Positions 1-6,171 of a DNA stretch of 8,323 nucleotides are shown one piece after another. The stretch spans positions 1 through 8,323 of the forward strand of contig CAIWVR010000461.1 in the NCBI GenBank assembly GCA_903916165.1. Reading direction: 5' to 3'. How positions within the stretch are numbered: position 1 is the stretch's first letter; every line of letters begins with the position of its first letter. This DNA comes from an uncultured Hyphomicrobiales bacterium. Lineage in GTDB: Bacteria; Pseudomonadota; Alphaproteobacteria; Rhizobiales; Beijerinckiaceae. A program made the position numbers and the translations under genes. The notes below the pieces were generated by a model. It searched no databases and had not been told where the DNA came from. It was given only the letters and a program-made list of their open reading frames with translations.

Positions 1-690
1 CCGGCGCATGAAAATGCTCGTGGCAACGCCCAGCGCCATGCCAGCGATCACGTCTGAGGGATAATGCGCTCCGGTGACAATGCGCGAGACGCCGATCAGG
101 AGGGCCACCGCGATGAGCACCTTGCCCGCGCGCGGCACCATGAAGGCGAGCGCGGTTGCCGTGGCGAAGACAGTGACCGTATGGCCGGAGGGAAAACTGA
201 GCACCGACGATTTGATGGAGAACATGTCGAAATGAAAGGCCCCGAAGGAGTCATAAAGCCTTGGCCGCGCGCGCCCGAACACCATCTTCAGCGCCAGCGA
301 CAGCAGACCGGAGACGGCATTCACCGCGATGATAAAAAATGCGCGCCCGGCCAGCACGCCCAGCGCCGCATCCATATGGGCGCCAAGCCCGCGCTGACGC
401 GCCATGAGCGCGCCAAACAGAACCATGGCGCCCAGCGCGAAGATCCAGCCGGATTCCCCCAGTTTCGTGATCTGGAGGAATGCCGATTTCACGCCGGGCG
501 CGACGCCGCGCATGGCTTCGGTGATCGTGGCATCGCCCAGCAGTGCTGTCGCGATCACCGACACGCAGACCAGCAGCGCGATCATCGCCTCAAAGCGACG
601 GCCCTCGATGGTGCTGCGCCGCTCGGCCACTTTCCAGCGCGCGAGGAAATCGCGCGCGGCATGGCGCAAGGGCGCGAGACAGGCGCTCAT
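1..690 (-). CDS. PAP2-superfamily membrane phosphatase, C-terminus cut by window edge
   Basis: The reading frame runs open from an ATG at 690 to the window edge, giving 230 residues without a stop. All three type 2 phosphatidic acid phosphatase motifs are visible: KMVFGRARP (residues 135-143, K-x6-RP), FPSGH (166-170) and SRIVTGAHYPSD (202-213), which contains the catalytic His209 and Asp213. Hydrophobic segments lie around 36-52, 82-96, 107-134, 171-186 and 189-201, as expected for an integral membrane enzyme whose active site faces the periplasm. Family members remove phosphate from phosphatidate, undecaprenyl pyrophosphate or lipid A; the sequence does not tell which. The ATG overlaps the stop of the upstream glycosyltransferase as ATGA, and I see no Shine-Dalgarno before it, so translational coupling is likely. 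It is probably close to complete, because the third motif normally sits near the C-terminus. The family call is firm and the substrate is unknown. Confidence 0.9.
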   Translation of the reverse strand, partial: MSACLAPLRHAARDFLARWKVAERRSTIEGRRFEAMIALLVCVSVIATALLGDATITEAMRGVAPGVKSAFLQITKLGESGWIFALGAMVLFGALMARQRGLGAHMDAALGVLAGRAFFIIAVNAVSGLLSLALKMVFGRARPRLYDSFGAFHFDMFSIKSSVLSFPSGHTVTVFATATALAFMVPRAGKVLIAVALLIGVSRIVTGAHYPSDVIAGMALGVATSIFMRR

Positions 691-2396
691 GGAGTTGGCT
701 TTCGCGCATAGACGGCAATGTCGAGACGGCGTCCGCCATTCAGATTAATGCCCTGCACCCGCTCATAGAGCGCGATCTGCGACGTCCGCGCGAGTGCTGC
801 GCGGAAGGCGCCCTCGTCGCGCGCCTCGACAAAGGCAATCCGGCACGGCTGCGCCTCGATGAATGTCGCCGCGCTTGCGCCATCGATCATCAGCAGGCTC
901 GTGCCGGCCAGAAAGACGAGGCTGGGTTCATTATAGCCGCCGGCGGTCGCAGGCTCGAGACGGGCGCATTCCGGCAGACGTTTGGCCACGCGCTGGCTGG
1001 CCTCGGACAGGCGCGGCGACAGGCGCCACGGCTCGAAAGCCCCCCCCGTCATGGTGCCGCTGAACACGAAGACATAGGTGCAGAACGCGAGCGCCACGCC
1101 AGTTAGCACCGACTGGTCGATCGGCTCGCGGCCCATGTCGCGCAGGAGATGAAACGCCAGCCAGAGAAGGAAAGGTGCCACGGCAAAAGCCGCCATGCCC
1201 GGCGCACGCCCGGCGTAAAAACTCAGGCCCATCCCAACGGCAAACAGAACCAGCGCAAACCCCGGCAGGATGCGCAAGATCGCGCGCCCCCAGCCGCGCG
1301 ACAGCGCCAGTTCACCCCGCTCGATGGCCACGGCGACCAGAATCGCAAGGGCCGGATAGACCGGCAGGACGTAATGCGGCAGCTTTGTCGGGACCGCCTC
1401 GAACAGCAGCCAGAACGGCACGATCCAGGCAAGCAGGAAGGCCACGCCCGGTTCGCGGCGCGCGCGCCAGGCGAAGGGCGCGGCCAGCACGGCAAGCGGT
1501 GCCATCGGCCAGGCGGTCGCGAAAAAGGCGGCGACATAGGTCAAGGGTGGAGCGCCATGCGCTTCCTGACCCGTGCTGACCTTGCCCAGCATATCATTGC
1601 CGATGGACTCAGTCAGGAAGGCCCCCTTGGTGGCAATCATGATGAGAATGAACCACGGCACGACCATGAGAAGCGCCCAGATAAAGCCAGGCAGCGGCCG
1701 CGTCGCGGCCAGCCACCGCGCGCCCCGGTCCTTCACCGCCAGCACCAGCGCCGCGAAAACCGGGACCATGGGCGTGATCGGACCTTTCACCAGCAGACCA
1801 ATCCCGATGGCTGTCCAGAAGATCAGCGGCAGCCGCCATCCGCGCTGATCCTTCGGTGCCAGATAGAAGCGCGCGAGCGCCCCCATGGCGGCCATGACAG
1901 TGGCCAGGACAACAGCATCGGTCTTGGCAAGCCGGGCCTCGACGCCCAGCAGAATGGTCGAAGCCAACAGGACGGCGGCGAGAAAGGCATTGCGCCGCGT
2001 GACAAAGGCCAGCGCCGTCCAATAGGTCAGCAGCACGGCACTGATCGCGCCCATCAGCGAGACAAGCCGGTAGACCCAGATCGTCGTGCGCGCCTGCGGA
2101 AAACCGAGCGCCTCGGCGGTGCCGACGATGGCCGCCTGCATCCAGTAAATGCCGACCGGCTTCTTGTTGCGGGCCTCATCCTGGAACCGGATGGCGATAT
2201 AGTCGCCGGTCTCGAGCATCTGCTTGGTGGCCTGGGCGAAGCGGGGTTCGTCGCGGTCCATCGGCTGAAGGGAGAAAAAGCCCGGCATGAACAAAGCCAG
2301 CGACAGGAGCGCAAGCCAGACCGACGCGCGCCTGTGCGAGACGAGCGTGCGGTCAAGAGCGGCGGTCGCCGGCTCGATGATCCGGGCAATGGTCAT
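687..2396 (-). CDS. GT-C glycosyltransferase, ArnT/PMT_2 (family 39) type
   Basis: Predicted polytopic inner-membrane enzyme that would transfer a sugar from a polyprenyl-phosphate donor to an envelope acceptor, as ArnT does with aminoarabinose and lipid A. With the ATG at 2396 it is 569 residues. The first membrane segment (about 24-43) is followed by a periplasmic loop with DRDEPRFAQA (47-56) and RNKKPVGIYWMQ (76-87), the acidic and lysine-rich signature of the family. Later motifs are EARLAKTDA, KGPITP and KLPHYVLPVYPAL, with roughly eleven to thirteen membrane segments and a soluble C-terminal part of about 115 residues. An in-frame ATG at 2447 would add 17 residues of poor character (MCGSQAGSSPGRGQDSL); neither start has a strong ribosome site. 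I prefer 2396 because family members begin shortly before the first helix. A run of eight G (1040-1047) sits at codons 450-452. The 127-base gap to the upstream hydrolase gene shows no convincing promoter. The acceptor and the donor sugar cannot be told. Confidence 0.88.
   Translation of the reverse strand: MTIARIIEPATAALDRTLVSHRRASVWLALLSLALFMPGFFSLQPMDRDEPRFAQATKQMLETGDYIAIRFQDEARNKKPVGIYWMQAAIVGTAEALGFPQARTTIWVYRLVSLMGAISAVLLTYWTALAFVTRRNAFLAAVLLASTILLGVEARLAKTDAVVLATVMAAMGALARFYLAPKDQRGWRLPLIFWTAIGIGLLVKGPITPMVPVFAALVLAVKDRGARWLAATRPLPGFIWALLMVVPWFILIMIATKGAFLTESIGNDMLGKVSTGQEAHGAPPLTYVAAFFATAWPMAPLAVLAAPFAWRARREPGVAFLLAWIVPFWLLFEAVPTKLPHYVLPVYPALAILVAVAIERGELALSRGWGRAILRILPGFALVLFAVGMGLSFYAGRAPGMAAFAVAPFLLWLAFHLLRDMGREPIDQSVLTGVALAFCTYVFVFSGTMTGGAFEPWRLSPRLSEASQRVAKRLPECARLEPATAGGYNEPSLVFLAGTSLLMIDGASAATFIEAQPCRIAFVEARDEGAFRAALARTSQIALYERVQGINLNGGRRLDIAVYARKPTP
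1040..1047 (-). repeat. G8 homopolymer inside the glycosyltransferase gene
   Basis: Eight consecutive C on the plus strand are read as eight G in the coding strand, covering the end of Thr450 and the codons of Gly451 and Gly452 just after the last predicted membrane segment. The frame is intact through the run. A slip of one base would replace the final roughly 117 residues. Runs of this kind in envelope glycosyltransferases can be phase-variable, but eight is short compared with proven switches, so this is only a candidate. Confidence 0.5.
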
Positions 2397-2523
2397 CAGG
2401 CTGTCTTGGCCTCGTCCGGGCGAGCTGCCCGCTTGCGACCCGCACATGTGTCGGGACCAGAAAGGTCACGGCGAGGCTTTTAGGACGTGGCGTCGCTCAC
2501 GGCAAGGGCAAGCAACGTACCGA

Positions 2524-3321
2524 CTAGACCAAGACCTGCGGCCACAGGCCGCGCTCCTTCAGAAATTCCATCATGGCGGCATCGAAGGCCGCCGGGTCTT
2601 CGATGCAGCAGGCGTGGCCCGTGCCCGGCAGCACGACATGCCGCGCGCCGGGAATATGCTCCGCCGTCTCGCGCCCGCGCCCCAGCGAATTGTCATGTTC
2701 GCCATTGATCACCAGCACCGGCAGATCGAGACCGGGCAGCCGCGGCAGCATGTTTTCCGATCCCCGCGCCTCAAAGATGCGGGCGATGGACTGACCGTCG
2801 AGCAGATGTGCATCATCCATGAACATGTCCAGGACCCAGCGCCCGGCGCGGGTCTCGGTGAACCCCGGCGCGAACAATTCGGGCATATAGTCGCGCCGGT
2901 AGCGGGCCGGCCCGATCTCGCGGAAGGCGTCGATTCGCTTCTGGATATTGCCGCCCGGTCGGCTCGACCCGCCGACAAGCACGAGGCCGCGCGCGCGCAG
3001 CGGATGGTCGAGACCGATCTTCAGGGCAATCCCGGAGCCGACGCTGACGCCCAGGAAGACGGACTGGATCAGTCCCAGATCGTCGCAAACGCCCAGCACG
3101 TCCTGCGTCATGTCCTCCAGGGTGAACGGGTCCGTCGGTTTCGCGGACAGGCCATAGCCACGCAGGTCGATCGAGATGCAGCGATAGAAGGACGAAAAGC
3201 GCGCGATCTGATGAACGAACAGCCGCCGGTCGTAGGGGTTGGCGTGAACCATCACGAGGGGCGGACCGTCGCCGTGGTCTTCGTAGTGGATCTGGACGCC
3301 ATTGGCGGATGAATAAGGCAT
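2524..3321 (-). CDS. Alpha/beta hydrolase fold protein
   Basis: A soluble 265-residue hydrolase of the MhpC-like alpha/beta fold group. The oxyanion-hole region is VHANP (25-29, usually HGxP) and the DLRGYGLS strand-turn lies at 52-59. The nucleophile elbow is GVSVG (91-95) with Ser93, the acid is Asp210 in GEHD, and the base is His236 in GTGHACCIEDP. The Ser-Asp-His triad is therefore complete and correctly spaced, with a lid-like helical insertion between about 120 and 190. I chose the ATG at 3321 because GGGAGGG sits three bases upstream; an in-frame ATG at 3372 would add 17 residues (MRGAADLSSLVKKTGGF) that do not belong to the fold. There is no signal peptide, so it is cytoplasmic. It stands first in a possible minus-strand group with the glycosyltransferase and PAP2 genes, but the 127-base gap makes co-transcription uncertain. 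Esterase, lactonase, C-C hydrolase or haloperoxidase-like activity are all possible. Confidence 0.88.
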   Translation of the reverse strand: MPYSSANGVQIHYEDHGDGPPLVMVHANPYDRRLFVHQIARFSSFYRCISIDLRGYGLSAKPTDPFTLEDMTQDVLGVCDDLGLIQSVFLGVSVGSGIALKIGLDHPLRARGLVLVGGSSRPGGNIQKRIDAFREIGPARYRRDYMPELFAPGFTETRAGRWVLDMFMDDAHLLDGQSIARIFEARGSENMLPRLPGLDLPVLVINGEHDNSLGRGRETAEHIPGARHVVLPGTGHACCIEDPAAFDAAMMEFLKERGLWPQVLV

Positions 3322-3324
3322 GAA

Positions 3325-3331
3325 CCCTCCC
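3325..3331 (-). promoter_or_regulatory. Ribosome binding site deciding the hydrolase start
   Basis: The minus strand reads GGGAGGG followed by TTC and then the ATG at 3321. This purine-rich match to the 16S tail supports 3321 over the earlier in-frame ATG at 3372. The spacing is slightly short but workable. Confidence 0.65.
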
Positions 3332-3434
3332 GTCTTTTTTACAAGGCTAGACAAGTCGGCCGCGCCCCGCAATGAGCTGTCGTTATCCTGCTCCCGGGAC
3401 TTCCCATGGAAAACGGCTTCTGCTTAGCTCTCGC

Positions 3435-3460
3435 CATCACTGGCGTTCAGCCGGGTGATG
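3435..3460 (+). promoter_or_regulatory. Stem-loop in the leader of the small secreted-protein gene
   Basis: CATCAC (3435-3440) and GTGATG (3455-3460) are exact inverted repeats. Inside them GGC (3442-3444) pairs with GCC (3450-3452), with a T-G wobble and one bulged G, closing on a five-base loop. The hairpin is followed by TTTATTTC and then by the ribosome site AGAGGA at 3469. The position, just ahead of the ribosome site and followed by a T-rich stretch, would suit an attenuator, an mRNA-stabilising leader or a protein-binding operator. The structure is seen; the function is inference. Confidence 0.4.
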
Positions 3461-3468
3461 TTTATTTC

Positions 3469-3474
3469 AGAGGA
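3469..3474 (+). promoter_or_regulatory. Ribosome binding site of the small secreted-protein gene
   Basis: AGAGGA stands six bases before the ATG at 3481. It selects this start over the in-frame ATG at 3406, whose product would place 25 unrelated residues before the signal peptide and read through the leader hairpin. Confidence 0.7.
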
Positions 3475-3480
3475 TGTGTC

Positions 3481-3735
3481 ATGAAAAATCTTTTTATCAT
3501 TGCCCTCGCCACCTTCGTCTTTGCCGGTGCGGCCCAAGCTCAGCTCAGCGACCCGAATATGAACTGCGAGGGATATTTGAAACTCGTCGCGAGCATCGGC
3601 CCGACACCGAAGACCGGTGACGCCGCCATAGACAAGATGGCCGCCGACGCTGACGCCAAGCTCAACGCCTATTGCAAGGCCAACCCCAAGGCGAATGCGA
3701 TGGAAGCGGCACAGAAAATCCTGATGGGAATGTAG
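3481..3735 (+). CDS. Small secreted protein, HdeA/HdeB-like
   Basis: The product has 84 residues. It opens with a clear Sec signal peptide: MKNL, a hydrophobic core IIALATFVFAGA, and an AQA cleavage site after residue 20. The mature part is about 64 residues, rich in Ala, Lys and Asp, with only two cysteines, at 29 (NMNCEGYLK) and 65 (NAYCKANPK). A cysteine near the mature N-terminus and a second in a 'YCxxNPxxxxxEAAxK' tail recall the HdeA/HdeB periplasmic acid-chaperone family, where the pair forms one disulfide. The protein is shorter than E. coli HdeA (about 89 mature residues) and lacks the family's usual central W-x-x-GY stretch, so the assignment is tentative. It is the only plus-strand gene in the window, divergent from the hydrolase gene and convergent with sufA. 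It could also be a lineage-specific periplasmic protein of unknown role. Confidence 0.72.
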   Translation: MKNLFIIALATFVFAGAAQAQLSDPNMNCEGYLKLVASIGPTPKTGDAAIDKMAADADAKLNAYCKANPKANAMEAAQKILMGM

Positions 3736-3768
3736 GACGCTTCAGGTTCTGTCGCTTTTTCGCGTCCT
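3734..3768 (+). terminator. Weak possible terminator after the small secreted-protein gene
   Basis: AGGACGC (3734-3740, overlapping the stop codon) and GCGTCCT (3762-3768) are exact inverted repeats around a 21-base loop, and two further T follow. The loop is long and the T-tract poor, so it falls below a normal intrinsic terminator. The palindromic repeat downstream may end transcription instead. Confidence 0.25.
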
Positions 3769-3797
3769 TTCGGAGACCTTTGCGAAACATCAGTTTC

Positions 3798-3913
3798 GTC
3801 ATTGCGAGCGGAGCGAAGCAATCCAGGCACGCGTTTAGGATTGTTGGCGCAACGTTGATACCGCAGGCATTTCATCCGTGGCCTCTGGATTGCTTCGCTT
3901 CGCTCGCAATGAC
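3798..3913. repeat. Palindromic interspersed repeat, copy 1 (near-perfect 28-base arms)
   Basis: The left arm at 3798-3825 begins GTCATTGCGAGCG and ends GAAGCAATCCA. The right arm at 3886-3913 is its reverse complement with a single mismatch in 28 bases. Pairing extends inward imperfectly (GGCACG against CGTGGCC) before a central segment of about 50 bases that contains its own small hairpin, GTTG-GCG-CAAC. The arm sequence belongs to a repeat type I know from many bacterial genomes, usually between genes. Size (116 bases), terminal inverted repeats and lack of coding capacity fit a MITE- or REP-like element. As RNA it would fold into a long hairpin from either strand. Confidence 0.85.
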
Positions 3914-4003
3914 GGCGGGAGGATATGCAAAGGTTTCTTTCGGGAGAAGGCAACAGGCCGCGCCGACCACAAGGACGAATCTTTCCCAGCGCTGGACTCC
4001 GCC

Positions 4004-4081
4004 GTCATGGCGAGCCGGAGGCGAAGCAATCCAGTGGCCTCACGTGCGGCCTCTGGAATGCTTGGCTTCGCTCGCAATGAT
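4004..4081. repeat. Palindromic interspersed repeat, copy 2 (decayed)
   Basis: The left arm (4004-4033, starting GTCATGGCGAGC) and right arm (4054-4081) are diverged copies of the copy 1 arms, with several substitutions and a two-base length difference. The inner stem CCAGTGGCC (4031-4039) pairs with GGCCTCTGG (4048-4056) around an eight-base loop, one mismatch in nine. Both copies share the GGCCTCTGGA stretch at the inner edge of the right arm, and the left flank CCGCCGTCAT is the reverse complement of the right end of copy 1. The copies lie 90 bases apart. This copy ends 26 bases beyond the sufA stop codon and might serve as the end of the suf transcript, although no T-run follows. Confidence 0.75.
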
Positions 4082-4107
4082 GGCGCGATATCTTCCGGTT
4101 TGAAGGC

Positions 4108-4488
4108 CTAAACCCCCAGCCGCTCGACGCTCGCAGGTTCGATGGCGACGCTTTCGCCGCAGCCGCAGGCTGATGTCTGGTTCGGATTGTGGAATACGAA
4201 ACCCGACGACAGTTTCGATGTCTGGAAGTCCATCTGCGTTCCCAGCAGGAACAGGATGGCCTTGGGATCGATCAGGACGCGCACGCCCTTGTCCTCGACC
4301 ACCTCGTCATGTGGCGCGATCGCGTCTGCCATTTCCATCGTATAGGACATGCCGGCGCAGCCGCCATTCTTCACGCCCACGCGCAGGCCCACGATGGGCT
4401 TGTCGGCACCGGACATGATCTCCCGAACGCGCGCGGCAGCGGCGTCGGTCAGTGTCACGACCTTCAATTGCGGTCTCAGACTAGCCAT
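4108..4488 (-). CDS. sufA: A-type iron-sulfur carrier SufA
   Basis: A 126-residue protein of the HesB/IscA/SufA family that accepts a cluster from the SufBCD scaffold and hands it to target enzymes. The three conserved cysteines are present: Cys44 in NGGCAGMSY, and Cys108 and Cys110 in the C-terminal ACGCGES. The DFQTSKLSSGFVFHNPN block before the last cysteines is also typical. The ATG at 4488 has GGGAG six bases upstream. It is the last gene of the suf operon here, 51 bases after sufT. IscA, ErpA and SufA cannot be separated reliably by sequence, so the name rests mainly on the operon. Confidence 0.93.
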   Translation of the reverse strand: MASLRPQLKVVTLTDAAAARVREIMSGADKPIVGLRVGVKNGGCAGMSYTMEMADAIAPHDEVVEDKGVRVLIDPKAILFLLGTQMDFQTSKLSSGFVFHNPNQTSACGCGESVAIEPASVERLGV

Positions 4489-4502
4489 TCAGGTCTCCCT
4501 CG

Positions 4503-4521
4503 GCCGGGTTCAAGGCCCGGC
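4503..4521 (-). promoter_or_regulatory. Small hairpin between sufT and sufA
   Basis: GCCGGG (4503-4508) and CCCGGC (4516-4521) pair exactly around a seven-base loop in the only non-coding gap of the suf operon. It stands just upstream of the sufA ribosome site and lacks a T-run, so it is not an intrinsic terminator. It might be an RNA-processing or stability element that tunes sufA expression. The function is inference. Confidence 0.35.
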
Positions 4522-4539
4522 GATGAGTCACGTTCCAAC

Positions 4540-4923
4540 CTACCACATATCCAGCGCAACGCGTGCCTCGTCTGACATGCGGCTCTGGTCCCAAGGCGGA
4601 TCGAAGACCAGGCTGGCCTTCGCACCGGAGACGCCCTGCACCGACGTGACCGCATTCTCGACCCACACCGGCATTTCGCCCGCGACCGGGCACCCCGGTG
4701 CCGTGAGCGTCATGTCGACTCTCACGAATTTGGAATCGTCGATGTCAATCTTGTAGATCAGGCCAAGTTCATAGATGTCGACCGGAATTTCCGGATCGAA
4801 CACAGTCTTGAGCGCGACCACAATATCCTCGGTCAGTCGCTCGAGCTCCTCCGGAGGAATGGCGACAGCCAGTTCCAGCTCCGGCCGGTTGGGCTGCATT
4901 TCGCTGGTGATCACATCAGACAT
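4540..4923 (-). CDS. sufT: SUF-associated MIP18/DUF59 protein SufT
   Basis: A 127-residue protein of the MIP18 (DUF59, FeS_assembly_P) family, known in bacteria as SufT, an auxiliary factor in iron-sulfur protein maturation. The signature DPEIPVDIYELGLIY is at 43-57, the conserved Cys78 sits in TAPGCPV, and the C-terminal block FDPPWDQSRMSDEAR is at 107-121. About 25 residues precede the domain and carry no recognised motif. GAGGA lies six bases before the ATG at 4923 and overlaps the sufS stop codon; the genes are 9 bases apart, so co-translation is likely. The family call is firm. Its precise biochemical step is not settled even in well-studied species. Confidence 0.92.
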   Translation of the reverse strand: MSDVITSEMQPNRPELELAVAIPPEELERLTEDIVVALKTVFDPEIPVDIYELGLIYKIDIDDSKFVRVDMTLTAPGCPVAGEMPVWVENAVTSVQGVSGAKASLVFDPPWDQSRMSDEARVALDMW

Positions 4924-4932
4924 CAGGCGTCC

Positions 4933-6171
4933 TCAAGCAAAAAGCGTTTCGGCCTTGGCAAGCGCCTCGACCAGGGCGTCCACCTCGTCACGCGTATTGT
5001 AAAGCGCGAAGGATGCCCGGCAGGTCGACGTCACGCCAAAGCGCGTCATCAGCGGCATGGCGCAATGCGTGCCCGCACGCACCGCGACGCCCGAGCGGTC
5101 GATGACGGTGGCGACGTCATGGGCATGGGCGCCCTTCATTTCGAAGGAGACGATGGCGCCCTTGCCCGGAGCCGTCCCGATGAGACGGATCGAATTCAGC
5201 CGCGACAGCCTCTCCTGCGCATAGGCACCGAGCGCCGCCTCATGGGCGTGGATGCGAGACCGGCCGATGGACTGCATATAATCAACCGCAGCCCCAAGCC
5301 CGATGGCCTGCACGATGGGTGGCGTGCCGGCCTCGAAGCGGTGCGGCGGCGTATTATAGGTGACATTGTCCATCGTCACCGTCTCGATCATCTCGCCGCC
5401 GCCACTATAGGGCGGCAAGCGCTCCAGCCATTCGCGCTTGCCATAGAGCACGCCAATGCCGGTCGGCCCATAGACCTTGTGGCCGGAGAAAACATAAAAA
5501 TCCGCATCGAGATCGCGCACGTCGACATCGAGATGGACGGCACCCTGGCAGCCGTCAACCAGAACCGGAATGCCGCGCTCATGCGCGATACGGATGATTT
5601 CCTTCACAGGGACCACCGTGCCCAGAACATTGGACATATGCGAGATGGCGACGATTTTCGTGCGCGGCGACAAAGCGCGCTCGAAGTCCTCGATCGAGAA
5701 CGAGCCGTCGTCGGCGACGCCGACCCATTTCAGCGCGACGCCCTTGCGTTCGCGATGAAAATGCCAGGGCACGATGTTGGAATGATGTTCCATGATCGAG
5801 AGCACGACCTCGTCGCCCTCGGCCAGATGCGCCAGCCCGAACGAGGCGGCAACGATGTTGATCGCCTCGGTCGCCGAGCGGGTGAAGATGATCTCGTCGG
5901 TCGAGCCGGCATTGATAAAGCTACGCACCTTCTCGCGGGCGTCTTCGAAAGCCTCCGTCGCCGCATTGGCGAGATAATGCAGGCCGCGATGCACATTGGC
6001 ATATTCATGCTCATAGACATGCACCATGCGGTCGATCACCGCCTTCGGCTTCTGCGCCGAGGCTGCGCTGTCGAGATAGACGAGCGGCTTGCCATAGGGG
6101 CGTTCGGCCAGAATCGGGAAATCGCGACGGATCGCCTCGACGTCATAGGGCGCGTCTGTGGTGTGCGTCAT
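4933..6171 (-). CDS. sufS: Cysteine desulfurase SufS (class V aminotransferase fold)
   Basis: This PLP enzyme converts cysteine to alanine and holds the sulfur as a persulfide for cluster assembly. At 412 residues it has the usual SufS length. Visible features are YLDSAASAQKP (32-42), the PLP-stacking histidine region MEHHSN (127-132), Asp206 and Gln209 in VDGCQG, the Schiff-base lysine Lys232 in FSGHKVYGPTG, and the persulfide Cys370 in RAGTHCAMPLM. The short loop around Cys370 marks a group II (SufS/CsdA type) enzyme rather than IscS/NifS. THCAM replaces the HHCAQ of E. coli SufS, which I regard as an ordinary variant in this lineage. The ATG at 6171 overlaps the sufD stop (ATGA) and has GGAGG five bases upstream. 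Such enzymes normally work with SufE or SufU, and neither is encoded in the window. Confidence 0.96.
   Translation of the reverse strand: MTHTTDAPYDVEAIRRDFPILAERPYGKPLVYLDSAASAQKPKAVIDRMVHVYEHEYANVHRGLHYLANAATEAFEDAREKVRSFINAGSTDEIIFTRSATEAINIVAASFGLAHLAEGDEVVLSIMEHHSNIVPWHFHRERKGVALKWVGVADDGSFSIEDFERALSPRTKIVAISHMSNVLGTVVPVKEIIRIAHERGIPVLVDGCQGAVHLDVDVRDLDADFYVFSGHKVYGPTGIGVLYGKREWLERLPPYSGGGEMIETVTMDNVTYNTPPHRFEAGTPPIVQAIGLGAAVDYMQSIGRSRIHAHEAALGAYAQERLSRLNSIRLIGTAPGKGAIVSFEMKGAHAHDVATVIDRSGVAVRAGTHCAMPLMTRFGVTSTCRASFALYNTRDEVDALVEALAKAETLFA

Larger units (their letters stand above)
3736..4107. other. Convergent intergenic region occupied by palindromic repeats
   Basis: These 372 bases lie between the stops of the small plus-strand gene and sufA. 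I find no credible gene. Frames that stay open here read phrases such as RHCERSEAIQ, VIASGAKQS and CFASLAMT, the well-known spurious translations of this repeat family. The region holds two palindromic elements (3798-3913 and 4004-4081), the perfect palindrome CCAGCGCTGG (3986-3995), and a loose outer inverted pair CCTTTGC (3777-3783) / GCAAAGG (3927-3933) around the first element. Confidence 0.8.

Noticed and set aside
1149..2483. A 444-codon plus-strand open frame opposite the glycosyltransferase gene
   Set aside because: It is antisense to a gene with clear family motifs, its product is rich in Arg, Gln, Gly and His without any domain, and long antisense frames are common in GC-rich coding DNA.
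2397..2523. A possible promoter between the hydrolase and glycosyltransferase genes (TTGCCG, 17 bases, TAAAAG on the minus strand)
   Set aside because: Both hexamers match the consensus poorly, and such matches arise by chance in a 127-base gap.
3406..3480. An earlier in-frame ATG for the small secreted protein
   Set aside because: It would put 25 unrelated residues ahead of a good signal peptide, has no ribosome site, and would read through the leader hairpin.
4004..4107. Copy 2 of the repeat as a standard Rho-independent terminator for the suf operon
   Set aside because: The stem is imperfect and no T-run follows in the minus-strand direction; termination there remains possible but is not shown.
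3669..4111. Several open frames on both strands in the convergent gap
   Set aside because: Their products contain RHCERSEAIQ, GAKQSRHAF and CFASLAMT, which are translations of the palindromic repeat and not protein families.
4933..5100. The THCAM sequence around the catalytic cysteine of SufS as a possible loss of function
   Set aside because: The cysteine, the flanking Arg and the PLP lysine are all present, and this variant is what I expect for SufS of this lineage.
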